The position numbers and the translations under genes are program-made. DNA of 17,423 nucleotides, taken from Candidatus Beckwithbacteria bacterium CG23_combo_of_CG06-09_8_20_14_all_47_9 (lineage in GTDB: Bacteria > Patescibacteriota > Microgenomatia > UBA1400 > CG1-02-47-37). Below, one piece after another: positions 7,589 through 15,158 of this stretch. Numbering within the stretch: position 1 is the stretch's first letter; every line of letters starts with the position of its first letter. The notes beneath the pieces were generated by a model. That model ran no database searches, was not told the DNA's origin, and worked only from the letters and a program-made list of their open reading frames with translations. The DNA lies in NCBI GenBank assembly GCA_002772455.1, contig PCSQ01000124.1, positions 1 to 17,423 on the forward strand, given 5' to 3'.

Positions 7589-8342
7589 TGATTAATTCCC
7601 AAGCCTGTTCTCCTAACCAATCATCCGGCAACAAATCAAACGGCAGCTGCGGATCATCTTGAAGAATCGAGAAAAAATGGGGCACAGTTTCCGATTGAAG
7701 TTCTTTACCTTTCCAGCGATCCAAAAATTCCCAGTAGCGCCGGTTCAGTTCATCTAACTGATAAACCCGGGCCACTAAACCGCGATTGTCTTCTTCACCG
7801 ATACTGCCGTTTTTACCCAAATCCGAAACCAAAACTAAACCAATTAAATCATTTTTTGCAACAAACTCTTCCAGAATTATTTTCGGATTATAAGGGGTTA
7901 ACCAAACTGATTCCTGCAGCAAACCACAGCCAACTGTTTTTAACAATCGGCGTAAACGATTGCGTTCAACTTTTTTAAGTTCAGGAATATCGTAACTAAT
8001 TAAATAGAGGTGCTTATCCCAAGGGCGAGATTCAAGATAATTGGGTAAAATTGACGCTATCCGCTTCCGGCCCTGATCGGTAATTTGTGGCGCCAGTAAT
8101 GAACCGCGGACATAATCAATCAAACCTTTTTGTTTCAACTGATAATAAACCTGCTTAATCTTCGGTTCGGTAAACGATTCTTCTCCCTCTTCTCCGAGTC
8201 TCACAAAAAAATCACCGACAAACTTTCCCCTGCCCAAATCCCAAGATAAACCAAGCAGGACTAAATCACTCATCCGGCTGGCCAAGCCCCAACTAAAATT
8301 TTTGATTCTTCGCTTTCGAGAAATATCAGCAAATTTCCCCAT
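7554..8342 (-). CDS. PaaX-like transcriptional regulator (winged helix plus Cas2-type domain)
   Basis: A 262-residue protein read from ATG 8342; an in-frame TTG at 8345 could add one residue. Residues about 25-98 look like a winged helix: LVLLGLSWDLG, IKQVYYQLKQKGLI as likely recognition region, and a wing before ITDQGRKRI. Residues about 107-190 match the PaaX middle domain with its Cas2-type ferredoxin fold: WDKHLYLISYDIPE (D118 in YDIP), ERNRLRRLLKTVGCGLLQ and SVWLTP. The last 70 residues (DELNRRYWEFLDRW ... DPQLPFDLLPDDWLG) resemble the PaaX C-terminal helical part. Known PaaX proteins are repressors binding palindromic operators as dimers. The gene stands alone, is opposite to both neighbours and is bracketed by two related palindromes, one over its promoter, so autoregulation is likely. 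The DNA here is AT-richer than the flanking operons. It is not a CRISPR Cas2: it is longer, has a winged helix and no array is nearby. Confidence 0.8.
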   Translation of the reverse strand: MGKFADISRKRRIKNFSWGLASRMSDLVLLGLSWDLGRGKFVGDFFVRLGEEGEESFTEPKIKQVYYQLKQKGLIDYVRGSLLAPQITDQGRKRIASILPNYLESRPWDKHLYLISYDIPELKKVERNRLRRLLKTVGCGLLQESVWLTPYNPKIILEEFVAKNDLIGLVLVSDLGKNGSIGEEDNRGLVARVYQLDELNRRYWEFLDRWKGKELQSETVPHFFSILQDDPQLPFDLLPDDWLGEQAWELIKSIPDLNGRTG

Positions 8343-8347
8343 CAATT

Positions 8348-8393
8348 AATTCTATACCTAATGAGTGCGGCCGTATAGGTCAAATAAAGAATT
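8348..8393. promoter_or_regulatory. 46-bp imperfect palindrome B in the divergent promoter region of the PaaX-like gene
   Basis: It is centred on CGGCCG (8368-8373). The outer arms AATTCT (8348-8353) and AGAATT (8388-8393) are perfect inverted repeats about the same axis. Aligned with palindrome A without gaps (7547-7588 against 8351-8392), about 31 of 42 bases are identical, including TCTATA, the CGGCCGT core and TAG-TCA. It starts 5 bases before the PaaX-like ATG, covers -10-like sequences for that gene (TATAGA/TAGAAT on the minus strand) and ends at the -35 of the divergent surface-protein operon. This is the expected place for an autoregulatory operator controlling both directions. Confidence 0.6.
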
Positions 8394-8421
8394 GCAATAT
8401 AAAAATAGTTTAAGCTATCAT
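8392..8421 (+). promoter_or_regulatory. Promoter of the LTD-vanZ-galE-yidC operon
   Basis: TTGCAA (8392-8397) and TATCAT (8416-8421) are separated by 18 bases. The predicted start is near 8428, giving a leader of about 8 bases before ATG 8436. The -35 touches the right arm of palindrome B, so a protein bound there would be expected to affect this promoter. Confidence 0.45.
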
Positions 8422-8435
8422 GATCTCAACAAGAC

Positions 8436-9218
8436 ATGAAATCTGCCTGGCTGGTTTTCATCGGGATTTTACTTAACTTCTTATTTTTATTTCCAGTCCA
8501 GCCGATCTTAGCCCAGGTAAAAATTAATGAATTTGTGGTTGATGCTGACCCGGAATGGGTCGAATTCTATAATGCCAGTGACAGTGCCGATTACTTAAAA
8601 ACTTATTGGCTCGATGATGATGAAAAATTTGATGATGATTCCGGTTCCAGCGCGAAAAAAAATCTGACAAACCTTAATATTAATAATCTCCATTATCCTT
8701 ACTTTGAATTACCGTTATCAATCTTTAATAATACCACTGCCGACTGGGTGGTAATTTTTGATAATACCGGTTATCTCATCGACAAATATCAATATACTTC
8801 AAGCCCAGGAAAAAATATCGCCATCGGCAGAAATCCCGACCATGAAGGTGGTTTTTTCACACTTGAGGAATTAACCCAGGGAAGAACTAATGCTTTGCCG
8901 GTAAAATCTCCTGAACCAACCCTGTCTCCTTCTGCCAGTCCGAGTCCGTCATCGACAAGCTCGAACCAAACGACCACACCACCATCACCAACTCAAAACC
9001 CGTCGCCTTCACCCACCCCCCAGCCGTCAAAGATCTACCGGGTAAAAGAGATTACCCTGTTAAATCTTTCCCCCGAACCGGTCCTGGGCACAACCAGCGG
9101 CCAAACCGACCCAGACTTTTCGGCCAACCGGCAGGTAGCTATCATACTGATAACTACCGGGGCTGGATTACTGCTGGCAGTAACCTTTATAATAGTAAGA
9201 TCATGGCGCAAAAAATAA
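8436..9218 (+). CDS. Cell-surface lamin-tail-domain (LTD) protein with Pro/Ser/Thr linker and C-terminal anchor
   Basis: A 260-residue protein. Signal peptide 1-26 (cleavage after PILA). Residues about 27-155 fit a lamin tail domain: opening VKINEFVVDADPEWVEFYN, the pattern 'INEf....dEWvElyN', then DWVVIFDNTGYLID and a final GFFTLEELTQGRTN. Residues about 156-202 are almost entirely Pro, Ser, Thr and Asn, a typical wall-spanning or glycosylated linker. A TM helix (about 233-254) and a basic tail RSWRKK end the protein, so it is held in the membrane with the LTD outside. LTD domains in bacterial surface proteins are thought to mediate binding; the ligand is unknown. It is first in an operon with a VanZ-like protein, an epimerase and YidC. 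Its 5' half is AT-richer than the rest of the window. Confidence 0.75.
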   Translation: MKSAWLVFIGILLNFLFLFPVQPILAQVKINEFVVDADPEWVEFYNASDSADYLKTYWLDDDEKFDDDSGSSAKKNLTNLNINNLHYPYFELPLSIFNNTTADWVVIFDNTGYLIDKYQYTSSPGKNIAIGRNPDHEGGFFTLEELTQGRTNALPVKSPEPTLSPSASPSPSSTSSNQTTTPPSPTQNPSPSPTPQPSKIYRVKEITLLNLSPEPVLGTTSGQTDPDFSANRQVAIILITTGAGLLLAVTFIIVRSWRKK

Positions 9219-9538
9219 GATTATGGCTGCCGGTTCTAATCTGGATGGGGGTGATTTTTACTTTCTCGGCCATGTCAATAAACGGCCAGGCAAAATTCAG
9301 CTGGCCGGATTTTATTATCAAGAAAACCGCCCATGTCACCGAATACGCCATTTTATTCTGGCTAACTTACCGGGCCAATAAATCTTTTAAATATAGCCTG
9401 ATAATTTGTTTACTTTTTGCCCTGTCTGACGAATGGCACCAAACCTTAACTCCAGGCCGCGAGGGCACTTTACGGGATGTTGGTTTTGACAGCCTGGGTA
9501 CACTCTTATCCTTAACCTGGTTAAAAAGCCGGGTATGA
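9203..9538 (+). CDS. VanZ-like integral membrane protein
   Basis: A 111-residue protein with VanZ-family marks: a hydrophobic first helix (WLPVLIWMGVIFTFSA), then KKTAHVTEYAILFWL, a third helix (SLIICLLFALSDEWHQ) and the family block SDEWHQTLTPGREGTLRDVGFD, ending in a last hydrophobic helix. It fits the short single-domain VanZ proteins with about four membrane segments. VanZ itself gives low-level teicoplanin resistance by an unclear mechanism; here only an envelope role can be inferred. The start overlaps the LTD gene by 16 bases and its TGA overlaps the next ATG (ATGA), so it is tightly coupled in the operon. The biochemical activity is unknown. Confidence 0.85.
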   Translation: MAQKIRLWLPVLIWMGVIFTFSAMSINGQAKFSWPDFIIKKTAHVTEYAILFWLTYRANKSFKYSLIICLLFALSDEWHQTLTPGREGTLRDVGFDSLGTLLSLTWLKSRV

Positions 9539-10470
9539 AAATTTTAGTTACCGGCGGCCGCGGCTACATCGGCGGCATTACCGCGGCGCTGCTGCAGCAA
9601 AACGGGCACCAAACTATTATTTATGATTTGAAAAACGGCCGGGATATTAAAGACACCCGTCGGCTGGAAAAAACTTTGAAAGCCGAAAAAATCGAAGCCG
9701 TGCTGCATTTTGCCGCTTATATTGAGATGGGAGAGTCGATAATTAATCCCCAAAAATACTTTGACAATAATTTTTTGGGTTCGCAAAGCCTATTAGAAGC
9801 CATGGTGGTGGCTGGCATAAATAAAATAATTTTCTCCTCCACTGCCGGAGTCTATGGCAATCCGGCCAGAATCCCGATCCGGGAAACCGACCGGAAACTG
9901 CCGGAAAATCCTTACGGCCAGAGCAAATTAATGACCGAGGAATTACTGCGGTTTTATGACCGGATTTACGGCATCAAATCAATCAGCCTGCGCTATTTCA
10001 ACGCCGCCGGGGCCACTTTGGACGCCAAAATGGGCGAGGCCCACCAGCCGGAAAGCCACCTAATTCCCAATGTCATCCGGGCGGTTTTAAACAATAAAGA
10101 GTTTATTTTGCACGGCAACAATTATCCCACCCAAGACAGCACCTGTATCCGCGACTATATCCAGGTTTTAGACCTGGCCCAGGCGCATATTTTGGCCTTG
10201 AAAGCTTTGATGACCGGCCGGCAAACCGATGTCTTTAACGTCGGCACCGGCCAAGGTTATTCCAATCTGGAAGTGATTAAAATGATCGAAAAAATCAGCG
10301 GTCAACCGGTCAAATTGACCATCGGCCCGCGGCGCCCGGGCGACGCCAACGAGCTGGTCGCCGACCCGGCTAAAATTAAACAGACGCTAAAATGGCAACC
10401 CCAATATTCCGATTTAGCCACAATTATCCGCACCGCCTGGCACTGGCACAAAAACCAGGCTACAATTTAA
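9535..10470 (+). CDS. galE: UDP-glucose 4-epimerase-type NAD-dependent SDR
   Basis: A 311-residue extended short-chain dehydrogenase/reductase. The NAD-binding loop is GGRGYIG (residues 7-13). Further family marks are LHFAAYIEMGES (57-68), SSTAGVYGNP with S102/T103, catalytic YGQSK (Y127, K131), LRYFNAAGA, DSTCIRDYIQVLDLA and VFNVGTGQGYS. These match GalE, which interconverts UDP-glucose/UDP-galactose and in some members the N-acetylated forms; the substrate cannot be fixed from sequence alone. It is slightly shorter than the usual ~335 residues, mainly in the N-terminal third, where NGRDIKDTRRLEK replaces a longer loop. It overlaps the VanZ-like gene by 4 bases; yidC starts 2 bases after its stop. 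It probably supplies sugar nucleotide for surface glycans. Confidence 0.9.
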   Translation: MKILVTGGRGYIGGITAALLQQNGHQTIIYDLKNGRDIKDTRRLEKTLKAEKIEAVLHFAAYIEMGESIINPQKYFDNNFLGSQSLLEAMVVAGINKIIFSSTAGVYGNPARIPIRETDRKLPENPYGQSKLMTEELLRFYDRIYGIKSISLRYFNAAGATLDAKMGEAHQPESHLIPNVIRAVLNNKEFILHGNNYPTQDSTCIRDYIQVLDLAQAHILALKALMTGRQTDVFNVGTGQGYSNLEVIKMIEKISGQPVKLTIGPRRPGDANELVADPAKIKQTLKWQPQYSDLATIIRTAWHWHKNQATI

Positions 10471-10472
10471 TC

Positions 10473-11222
10473 ATGGGCTTGTTTACCACGCTGATCTACC
10501 AGCCGTTTTTTAACTTGCTGGTAGGTATTTACTGGATTTTGGGCCAAATCGCTCCGGCCGCCGCCGATATGGGCGTCGCCGTCATTGTCTTTACCATAAT
10601 TTTCCGGATTATTTGGCTGCCGATTTCTTTTGCTTCCGGCCGCTCGGCCAAAGAACGCCACGAAATTTCCTTAAAAATAAAAGAGATTCAGCAGTCTTTT
10701 TCCCAGGAGCCGGTCAAATTACAGGCGGAAATTAAAAAATTGACCCGCAGCAACCGCCGCATCATATTCATGTCCAGTATTAATTTATTTTTCCAAATTA
10801 TGGTGATGCTGATGCTCTACCGGATTTTCACCACCGGCTTAGAGGGAGCTGATTTCCATTTAATCTACAGCTGGCTGCCGCCGCACCCGGAACAGTTTAA
10901 TCTGACTTTTTTGGGAAAATTCGATCTGGCTCACCCCAATTGGATTTTAAACTGGATTAATACCGGGGTGATTTTTGCGGCCGAGCTTTTATCCAGCCTC
11001 TTATCCCCTTTTCCCACCGGGCGGACTGAACTAATGAGTTTATTTGTTCTGCCTTTAGGAGCGTTTACTTTCTTCGCCTATATGCCGGCGGGGAAAAAAC
11101 TGTTTGTCATTACTACCTTACTGTTTTCCATCGTTCTAATGCTGGCAAAACTGGTCAAAATAGTTTATTATGAATCTAGGTCGCGCTTACGCAAAGTGGC
11201 TTATGGCTTGATAATAAAATAA
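10473..11222 (+). CDS. yidC: YidC/Oxa1-type membrane protein insertase
   Basis: A 249-residue protein from ATG 10473, 2 bases after the galE stop; longer in-frame starts lie inside galE and add no membrane-protein sequence. The N-terminus MGLFTTLIYQPFFNLLVGIYW is typical of Gram-positive/CPR-type YidC. TM2 carries the conserved basic residue in the hydrophilic groove (R45 in IIFRIIWLPI). A charged cytoplasmic hairpin (KIKEIQQSFSQEPVKLQAEI) follows, then TM segments at about 100-120, 160-180, 186-204 and 210-230, with FFAYMPAGKKL matching the late 'yMPag..lYW' region. No lipobox or long periplasmic P1 domain is present, as in short Gram-positive YidC. It inserts and folds membrane proteins alone or with SecYEG. 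The C-terminal tail is short and basic. Confidence 0.87.
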   Translation: MGLFTTLIYQPFFNLLVGIYWILGQIAPAAADMGVAVIVFTIIFRIIWLPISFASGRSAKERHEISLKIKEIQQSFSQEPVKLQAEIKKLTRSNRRIIFMSSINLFFQIMVMLMLYRIFTTGLEGADFHLIYSWLPPHPEQFNLTFLGKFDLAHPNWILNWINTGVIFAAELLSSLLSPFPTGRTELMSLFVLPLGAFTFFAYMPAGKKLFVITTLLFSIVLMLAKLVKIVYYESRSRLRKVAYGLIIK

Positions 11223-11223
11223 T

Positions 11224-11823
11224 ATGGATTTTGACAAATTGGTAGTGTCATTTTTAGTCGATGAGTTTGTGGGCGGGTTTTTCGTCTCGGTGCCACCCGG
11301 GCACGTCGCCTGCATTCATGATCTGGGCCGGGGCGTGCTAAAAACAGTCTGGAAACCGGGACTGCACTTAAAAATCCCTTTTTGGCAGAGGGCCAAGCTG
11401 TTTAACGCCCAAATTCTGGAATACTTAATCCGGCATAATTTTGATTTAACCCACCCGGAAGCTTTAGGCGATGAACCGATCACCGGTAAAACCACCGACG
11501 GCAAAAATATTCAAATCGAAGGCTCAATCCTCTTAAAAATCGATAAAAACCGGGCCAATGAGCTGTGGGAGAATATCGGCGATAATTTTGTTTCCAAGAT
11601 CGTCCGGCCGGTTGCCCGCAGCCGGATGCGCAGTGTTTTATCCGAGGTTTCCCTGGCACAACTGACCAGCTACCGCACCCAGGTAGAAGAAAAAATTAAA
11701 AAAGAGCTGGGTGAAGTTTATTCGAAAATCGGCATCTCCTGCGAGAAATTTTTGCTGTCCGAGGTTAAAGACCTGGGTAATCTAAAAAGCGACAAAGACG
11801 ACAAAGTGGTACTAACGGCTTAA
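11224..11823 (+). CDS. SPFH/Band 7 (prohibitin/stomatin-like) protein
   Basis: A 199-residue protein with an SPFH core at about 20-185: [51 protein letters not shown] and the helical [19 protein letters not shown] ending in [11 protein letters not shown]. These match the start, 'pGlhf.iPf' loop, 'T.D...v.v...v...v' strands and post-SPFH helix of the family. Most family members have an N-terminal TM helix; here residues 1-20 ([16 protein letters not shown]) contain Asp and Glu and are only weakly hydrophobic, so membrane attachment may be peripheral. It directly follows yidC and overlaps the end of convergent lon by 12 bases. SPFH proteins scaffold membrane proteases and quality control, which fits this neighbourhood by inference. 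Confidence 0.82.
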   Translation: MDFDKLVVSFLVDEFVGGFFVSVPPGHVACIHDLGRGVLKTVWKPGLHLKIPFWQRAKLFNAQILEYLIRHNFDLTHPEALGDEPITGKTTDGKNIQIEGSILLKIDKNRANELWENIGDNFVSKIVRPVARSRMRSVLSEVSLAQLTSYRTQVEEKIKKELGEVYSKIGISCEKFLLSEVKDLGNLKSDKDDKVVLTA

Positions 11824-14166
11824 AAAGGCAATTCTTAAAACTTCGTCCAGGTGGGAAACAAAGTGAAATTTAATTTCGTGTTTGACTGGTTCCGGCACTT
11901 CCCACAAGTCTTTTTGGTTATTTTTTGGCAAGATCAGAATAGTAATACCCGCCCGGTGGGCAGCGATGACTTTTTCTTTGACCCCGCCGATCTCCAGCAC
12001 CCGGCCGCGCAGAGTAATCTCGCCGGTCATGGCGACGGTTTTTTTGACTTTCTTATTGGTCAACGCCGAAATCAACGCGGTCGCCATGGTGATTCCCGCC
12101 GACGGCCCGTCTTTAGGCACTGCCCCTTCGGGCACGTGCAGATGAATATCGTTTTTGTAGTAAAAATCTTTATCAATTCCCAACGGTTTCCAGCGTGACC
12201 GGACGTAAGAAATCGCCGCCTGGGCCGATTCTTTCATGACGTCGCCCAATTGCCCAGTCAGGGTAATTCTCCCCTTGCCGGGAACCACCGAAACCTCGAT
12301 AAATAACACGTCGCCGCCGGACTGAGTCCAGGCTAAACCGGTAGCCAGACCGACTTCATCCCGTTTCTCTTTCATAACCGGCAAAAACCGGGCCGGACCA
12401 AGGTAATCGTCCAGTTGTTTCGGGGCAACCGCAAATTTACCTTTTTTACCGGAAGCAATCTTTTTGGCAATTTTGCGCATAATTTTATTGATCTCCCGTT
12501 CCAAATTTCTGACCCCGGCCTCACGGGTATAACTATCAATAATCTTCTTGAGCGCCGTTAAAGCCAGCTTCACCTTAGCCTTATCCAGACCATTATTAGT
12601 TAAAGCCTTAGTGATTAAGTATTTTTTACCGATCGCTTCTTTTTCGTCGGCGGTATAGCCGGAAAAACGGATGACTTCGAGCCGATCACGCAATGCCGGC
12701 GGAATCGTATCCAAAATATTAGCCGTGGTAATAAACATTACTTGGGACAGGTCAAACGGCACTTCCAGATAGTGATCGGAAAATTCCCGGTTTTGCTCCG
12801 GATCCAAAGCCTCGAGCAGGGCCGCTGACGGATCACCGCGGAAATCATTACCAACTTTGTCAATTTCATCAAGCATAAATACCGGGTTGTTAGAGCCGGC
12901 AGTTTTAATCCCCTGAATGATCCTGCCGGGCAGAGCGCCAATGTACGTCCGGCGGTGTCCGCGGATTTCGGCTTCATCGCGGATGCCGCCCAAAGACACT
13001 TTGACAAACTTGCGCTTCAAAGCCCGGGCGATCGACCGACCAAGCGAGGTTTTCCCTACTCCCGGCGGGCCGACAAAACACAAAATCGTCGGGCCGGTAC
13101 CCCGATTCTCTTGTTTCTGTTTCTTCTTTAGCTGCATGACCGCTAAATATTCCAAAATCCGCTCTTTGACTTCCTGTAAACCATAGTGATCGGCTTCCAG
13201 GATTGACTCTGCAGCTTTAATCGTCACTTGATTGGGAGTGGAAATGCTCCAAGGCAGTTCACATAACCAATCCAGGTAAGTCCGCAAATACCCGGTTTCC
13301 GGATTATAGGCGTGCATCTGCCGCAAACGGTCGAGTTCTTTGACGGCCCTGGCTTTAACTTCATCGCTCATCCCGGCTTTGGCAATTTTCTCTTTATAAT
13401 CTTTAATATCCTTATCTTCATCATCCTCGCCTAATTCTTTTTGGATCGTCCGCATCCGCTCCCGCAGGACATTTTCCCGCATCGATTTGTCAAACTTTTT
13501 TTGGGTTTTGTTATAAATTGTCCGTTCAATTTCCAGAATTTTTAATTCCTGGGCCAGATGGTCGGAAACTGCCTGAAGCCGTTTCTTGACGCTTATCTCT
13601 TCCAACAGGGCTTGTTTCTTGGCAGTCTCGACATCCAAATTAGTCGAAACCTGATCGGCCAATTCCGAGGCAGACACTCCCCCCATCACCCTCATAAACA
13701 TCAAAAAATCCACCGACTTACCCAAATTGACCGCGGTTTTAAAACTATTGCTGACCAATTTGGTCAAGGCCGTCATTTCGTCGGAAACTTCCGTGGTTTC
13801 CGGTAATTCCTCCACCTGGGCCAATAAAAACGGTTCCCGGGCAGTCATCTGATTAATTTTGACCCGGCTCATGCCTTTGACCAAGGCGTTGATTTCACCG
13901 TCGATCTTTAAAATCCGCTCGATACTGCAAAGCGTCCCGATGGTGTAAATATCATCAATTCCCGGTTCATTAGCCTGCGAGTTTTTCTGGGTGACAAACA
14001 CAATCAATCGGTCAACCCGAAACGCAGCCTCAACGCCGGCATTGCTTTTCGGCCGGCCGAAAGTCAACACTGTCTCGGTGTGGGGAAAAACTACTCCCTC
14101 GCGCAGTGGAACTAAAGGCACGGTATGCAGAATATTTTTTGCCCTGGACCCGAGTAAAATCGCCAT
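11812..14166 (-). CDS. lon: ATP-dependent Lon protease
   Basis: A 784-residue, full-length LonA. Domains: N-terminal LON substrate domain (about 15-205, with [15 protein letters not shown]), helical coiled region (about 210-300, with [17 protein letters not shown]), AAA+ (about 315-560) with Walker A GPPGVGKT (366-373), Walker B VFMLDEID (D433/E434) and pore-loop [10 protein letters not shown], and a C-terminal protease domain with the Ser-Lys dyad S689 (PKDGPSAG) and K732 ([13 protein letters not shown]), 43 residues apart as in E. coli Lon. Both activities should be intact. It degrades damaged and regulatory proteins in the cytosol. ATG 14166 lies just after a near-consensus promoter overlapped by a CIRCE-like operator, suggesting heat-shock control through HrcA. 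Its end overlaps the SPFH gene by 12 bases, tail to tail. Confidence 0.97.
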   Translation of the reverse strand: MAILLGSRAKNILHTVPLVPLREGVVFPHTETVLTFGRPKSNAGVEAAFRVDRLIVFVTQKNSQANEPGIDDIYTIGTLCSIERILKIDGEINALVKGMSRVKINQMTAREPFLLAQVEELPETTEVSDEMTALTKLVSNSFKTAVNLGKSVDFLMFMRVMGGVSASELADQVSTNLDVETAKKQALLEEISVKKRLQAVSDHLAQELKILEIERTIYNKTQKKFDKSMRENVLRERMRTIQKELGEDDEDKDIKDYKEKIAKAGMSDEVKARAVKELDRLRQMHAYNPETGYLRTYLDWLCELPWSISTPNQVTIKAAESILEADHYGLQEVKERILEYLAVMQLKKKQKQENRGTGPTILCFVGPPGVGKTSLGRSIARALKRKFVKVSLGGIRDEAEIRGHRRTYIGALPGRIIQGIKTAGSNNPVFMLDEIDKVGNDFRGDPSAALLEALDPEQNREFSDHYLEVPFDLSQVMFITTANILDTIPPALRDRLEVIRFSGYTADEKEAIGKKYLITKALTNNGLDKAKVKLALTALKKIIDSYTREAGVRNLEREINKIMRKIAKKIASGKKGKFAVAPKQLDDYLGPARFLPVMKEKRDEVGLATGLAWTQSGGDVLFIEVSVVPGKGRITLTGQLGDVMKESAQAAISYVRSRWKPLGIDKDFYYKNDIHLHVPEGAVPKDGPSAGITMATALISALTNKKVKKTVAMTGEITLRGRVLEIGGVKEKVIAAHRAGITILILPKNNQKDLWEVPEPVKHEIKFHFVSHLDEVLRIAFLSR

Positions 14167-14169
14167 AAT

Positions 14170-14196
14170 TTAGCAGTCTAAACTGCTGATTGCTAA
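14170..14196. promoter_or_regulatory. CIRCE-like operator (putative HrcA site) upstream of lon
   Basis: TTAGCAGTC (14170-14178), nine bases, then GATTGCTAA (14188-14196). The classical CIRCE element is TTAGCACTC-N9-GAGTGCTAA: 16 of 18 arm positions match and the spacer is exactly 9. It lies over the lon promoter and across the stop codon of the TIM gene, the expected position for repression. HrcA is not encoded in the window. The same DNA also contains a nested hairpin AGCAGT-CTAA-ACTGCT (14172-14187). Confidence 0.65.
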
Positions 14197-14203
14197 CTGT
14201 CAA
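14175..14203 (-). promoter_or_regulatory. lon promoter, predicted nearly leaderless start
   Basis: On the minus strand TTGACA (14203-14198, perfect -35) is followed after 17 bases by TAGACT (14180-14175, 4/6 to TATAAT). Initiation about 7 bases further is at 14168-14167, one or two bases before ATG 14166, so the lon mRNA would be essentially leaderless. The CIRCE-like operator covers the spacer and the -10. Confidence 0.6.
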
Positions 14204-14783
14204 GTCCCATTATTAATTCTCTTAAAGTTGCTTCGGGGTTTGGGCTTTTGGCCAATTCTGATGCTACTAATACCCCCTTGCCGCCGGCTTGAAAAGATTT
14301 CCGGACATGTTCGGTTGTCCGGATGCCCCCGCCGACGATGAGAGGCGTCTGGGCCGCCGCGACTGCCTGCTTAACCAGGTCAAAATGGGCCTCGATCATC
14401 GCCACCGGCCCGCCGATTAACTTGGGGTCTTCAAAACCAATATAGTCAGGCTGTAATCCATTGGTTTTTTTAATCAATTCAATCGAGTCGGTAATAATCA
14501 TTGTTTTTAATCCTTCCCGACGGCAGAGTTTAACCGTGGCGGTAATAGTTTCAAGGTTAAGTGGATGATCAGAATGATTTAACAACACGCCGCTGGCCGC
14601 CGCCAAACCCACCGGATCAACGTATTGACCCCAAATCTCCAACTCCGGCAAGGCCTGTTTAACCCGGTAAATATCGACCGCCTGCAGACAGGGGATTACC
14701 CGTTTGTCTTTTATCAGCCGGCAAAGTTTTAAAGTATTTTCCCCGCTGGTTTCTTCATAAATTTTAAAATTTAAAAAGATCAT
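14193..14783 (-). CDS. tpiA: Triosephosphate isomerase, compact archaeal-type
   Basis: A 196-residue (beta/alpha)8 enzyme interconverting dihydroxyacetone phosphate and glyceraldehyde-3-phosphate. It reads like archaeal TIM: NFKIYEET (K7 = active-site Lys), QYVDPVG, LLNHSDHPLN (H70 = catalytic His), YIGFEDPKLIGG (E118 = catalytic Glu, then loop 6), VGGGIRTTEHV and GKGVLVASELAK phosphate-binding loops. Archaeal TIMs are about 220-225 residues and bacterial ones about 250; here the GSHTG...E.VKEAG block usually between 'aQ.vD' and 'NHSE' is largely missing. The normally invariant Glu after NHS is Asp (NHSD). All three catalytic residues remain, so it is probably active, but altered. It follows the 121-residue membrane protein by 9 bases and precedes lon by 26. 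Confidence 0.85.
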   Translation of the reverse strand: MIFLNFKIYEETSGENTLKLCRLIKDKRVIPCLQAVDIYRVKQALPELEIWGQYVDPVGLAAASGVLLNHSDHPLNLETITATVKLCRREGLKTMIITDSIELIKKTNGLQPDYIGFEDPKLIGGPVAMIEAHFDLVKQAVAAAQTPLIVGGGIRTTEHVRKSFQAGGKGVLVASELAKSPNPEATLRELIMGLDS

Positions 14784-14792
14784 AGGTTTATT

Positions 14793-15158
14793 TTACTGGC
14801 ATTCAATTTCTTTAGCTACCGAGCAAATGTCCTCTTCTAATAATTCCTCGCAGGCGCCGATCTTAATTTTTCTTACCTGCTTGGCCGGAAAGGTCTTAAT
14901 TTCCTCACTGGTTGATTCCAAAATTTTAACCACCTGGGTTTTAATCGTTTCACCCAATACCTGGCTGACTTCATCGCTGTTTAAACTCTTCAGATCGTCA
15001 ACAGAAACCCCGTCTTCCAAGCTGTCAACTAAAGCACCCTGAACTCCCTGGATTAATTCCGACCGCTCTAATCCCGGCCAGAATTTTTGGCCGACGGTGA
15101 CGACACCGAATAGGCCGAAGCCCAACCAAGCCAGTTTTAACAGCCACTTGACCATCAT
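14793..15158 (-). CDS. Small N-terminally anchored protein of unknown function
   Basis: A 121-residue protein starting at ATG 15158 (a second ATG follows directly). It has one hydrophobic segment (about residues 4-22, KWLLKLAWLGFGLFGVVTV) after a short basic N-terminus, then an acidic helical domain with regular Glu/Asp/Ser and Val/Leu spacing (VSVDDLKSLNSDEV, ESTSEEIKTFPAKQ). Two cysteines (CEELLEEDIC) lie near the C-terminus and a third in the final IECQ. I recognise no family. It is expressed just before TIM, 9 bases apart, from a promoter that overlaps the divergent promoter of the exported protein at 15186. The anchor suggests an extracytoplasmic C-terminal part, but orientation is not certain. 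Confidence 0.65.
   Translation of the reverse strand: MMVKWLLKLAWLGFGLFGVVTVGQKFWPGLERSELIQGVQGALVDSLEDGVSVDDLKSLNSDEVSQVLGETIKTQVVKILESTSEEIKTFPAKQVRKIKIGACEELLEEDICSVAKEIECQ

Noticed and set aside
7554..8342. CRISPR-associated Cas2
   Set aside because: The Cas2-type block is embedded in a PaaX-like architecture with a winged helix; no repeat-spacer array or other cas gene is present.
10392..10472. Longer YidC start inside galE
   Set aside because: The extra 27 residues are a shadow of the galE C-terminus; MGLFTTLIYQP at 10473 is the usual short YidC opening.
14172..14187. Simple attenuator or terminator hairpin (AGCAGT-CTAA-ACTGCT) before lon
   Set aside because: It is nested within a better explanation, the CIRCE-like element and lon promoter, and has no T-run; an RNA role cannot be excluded.
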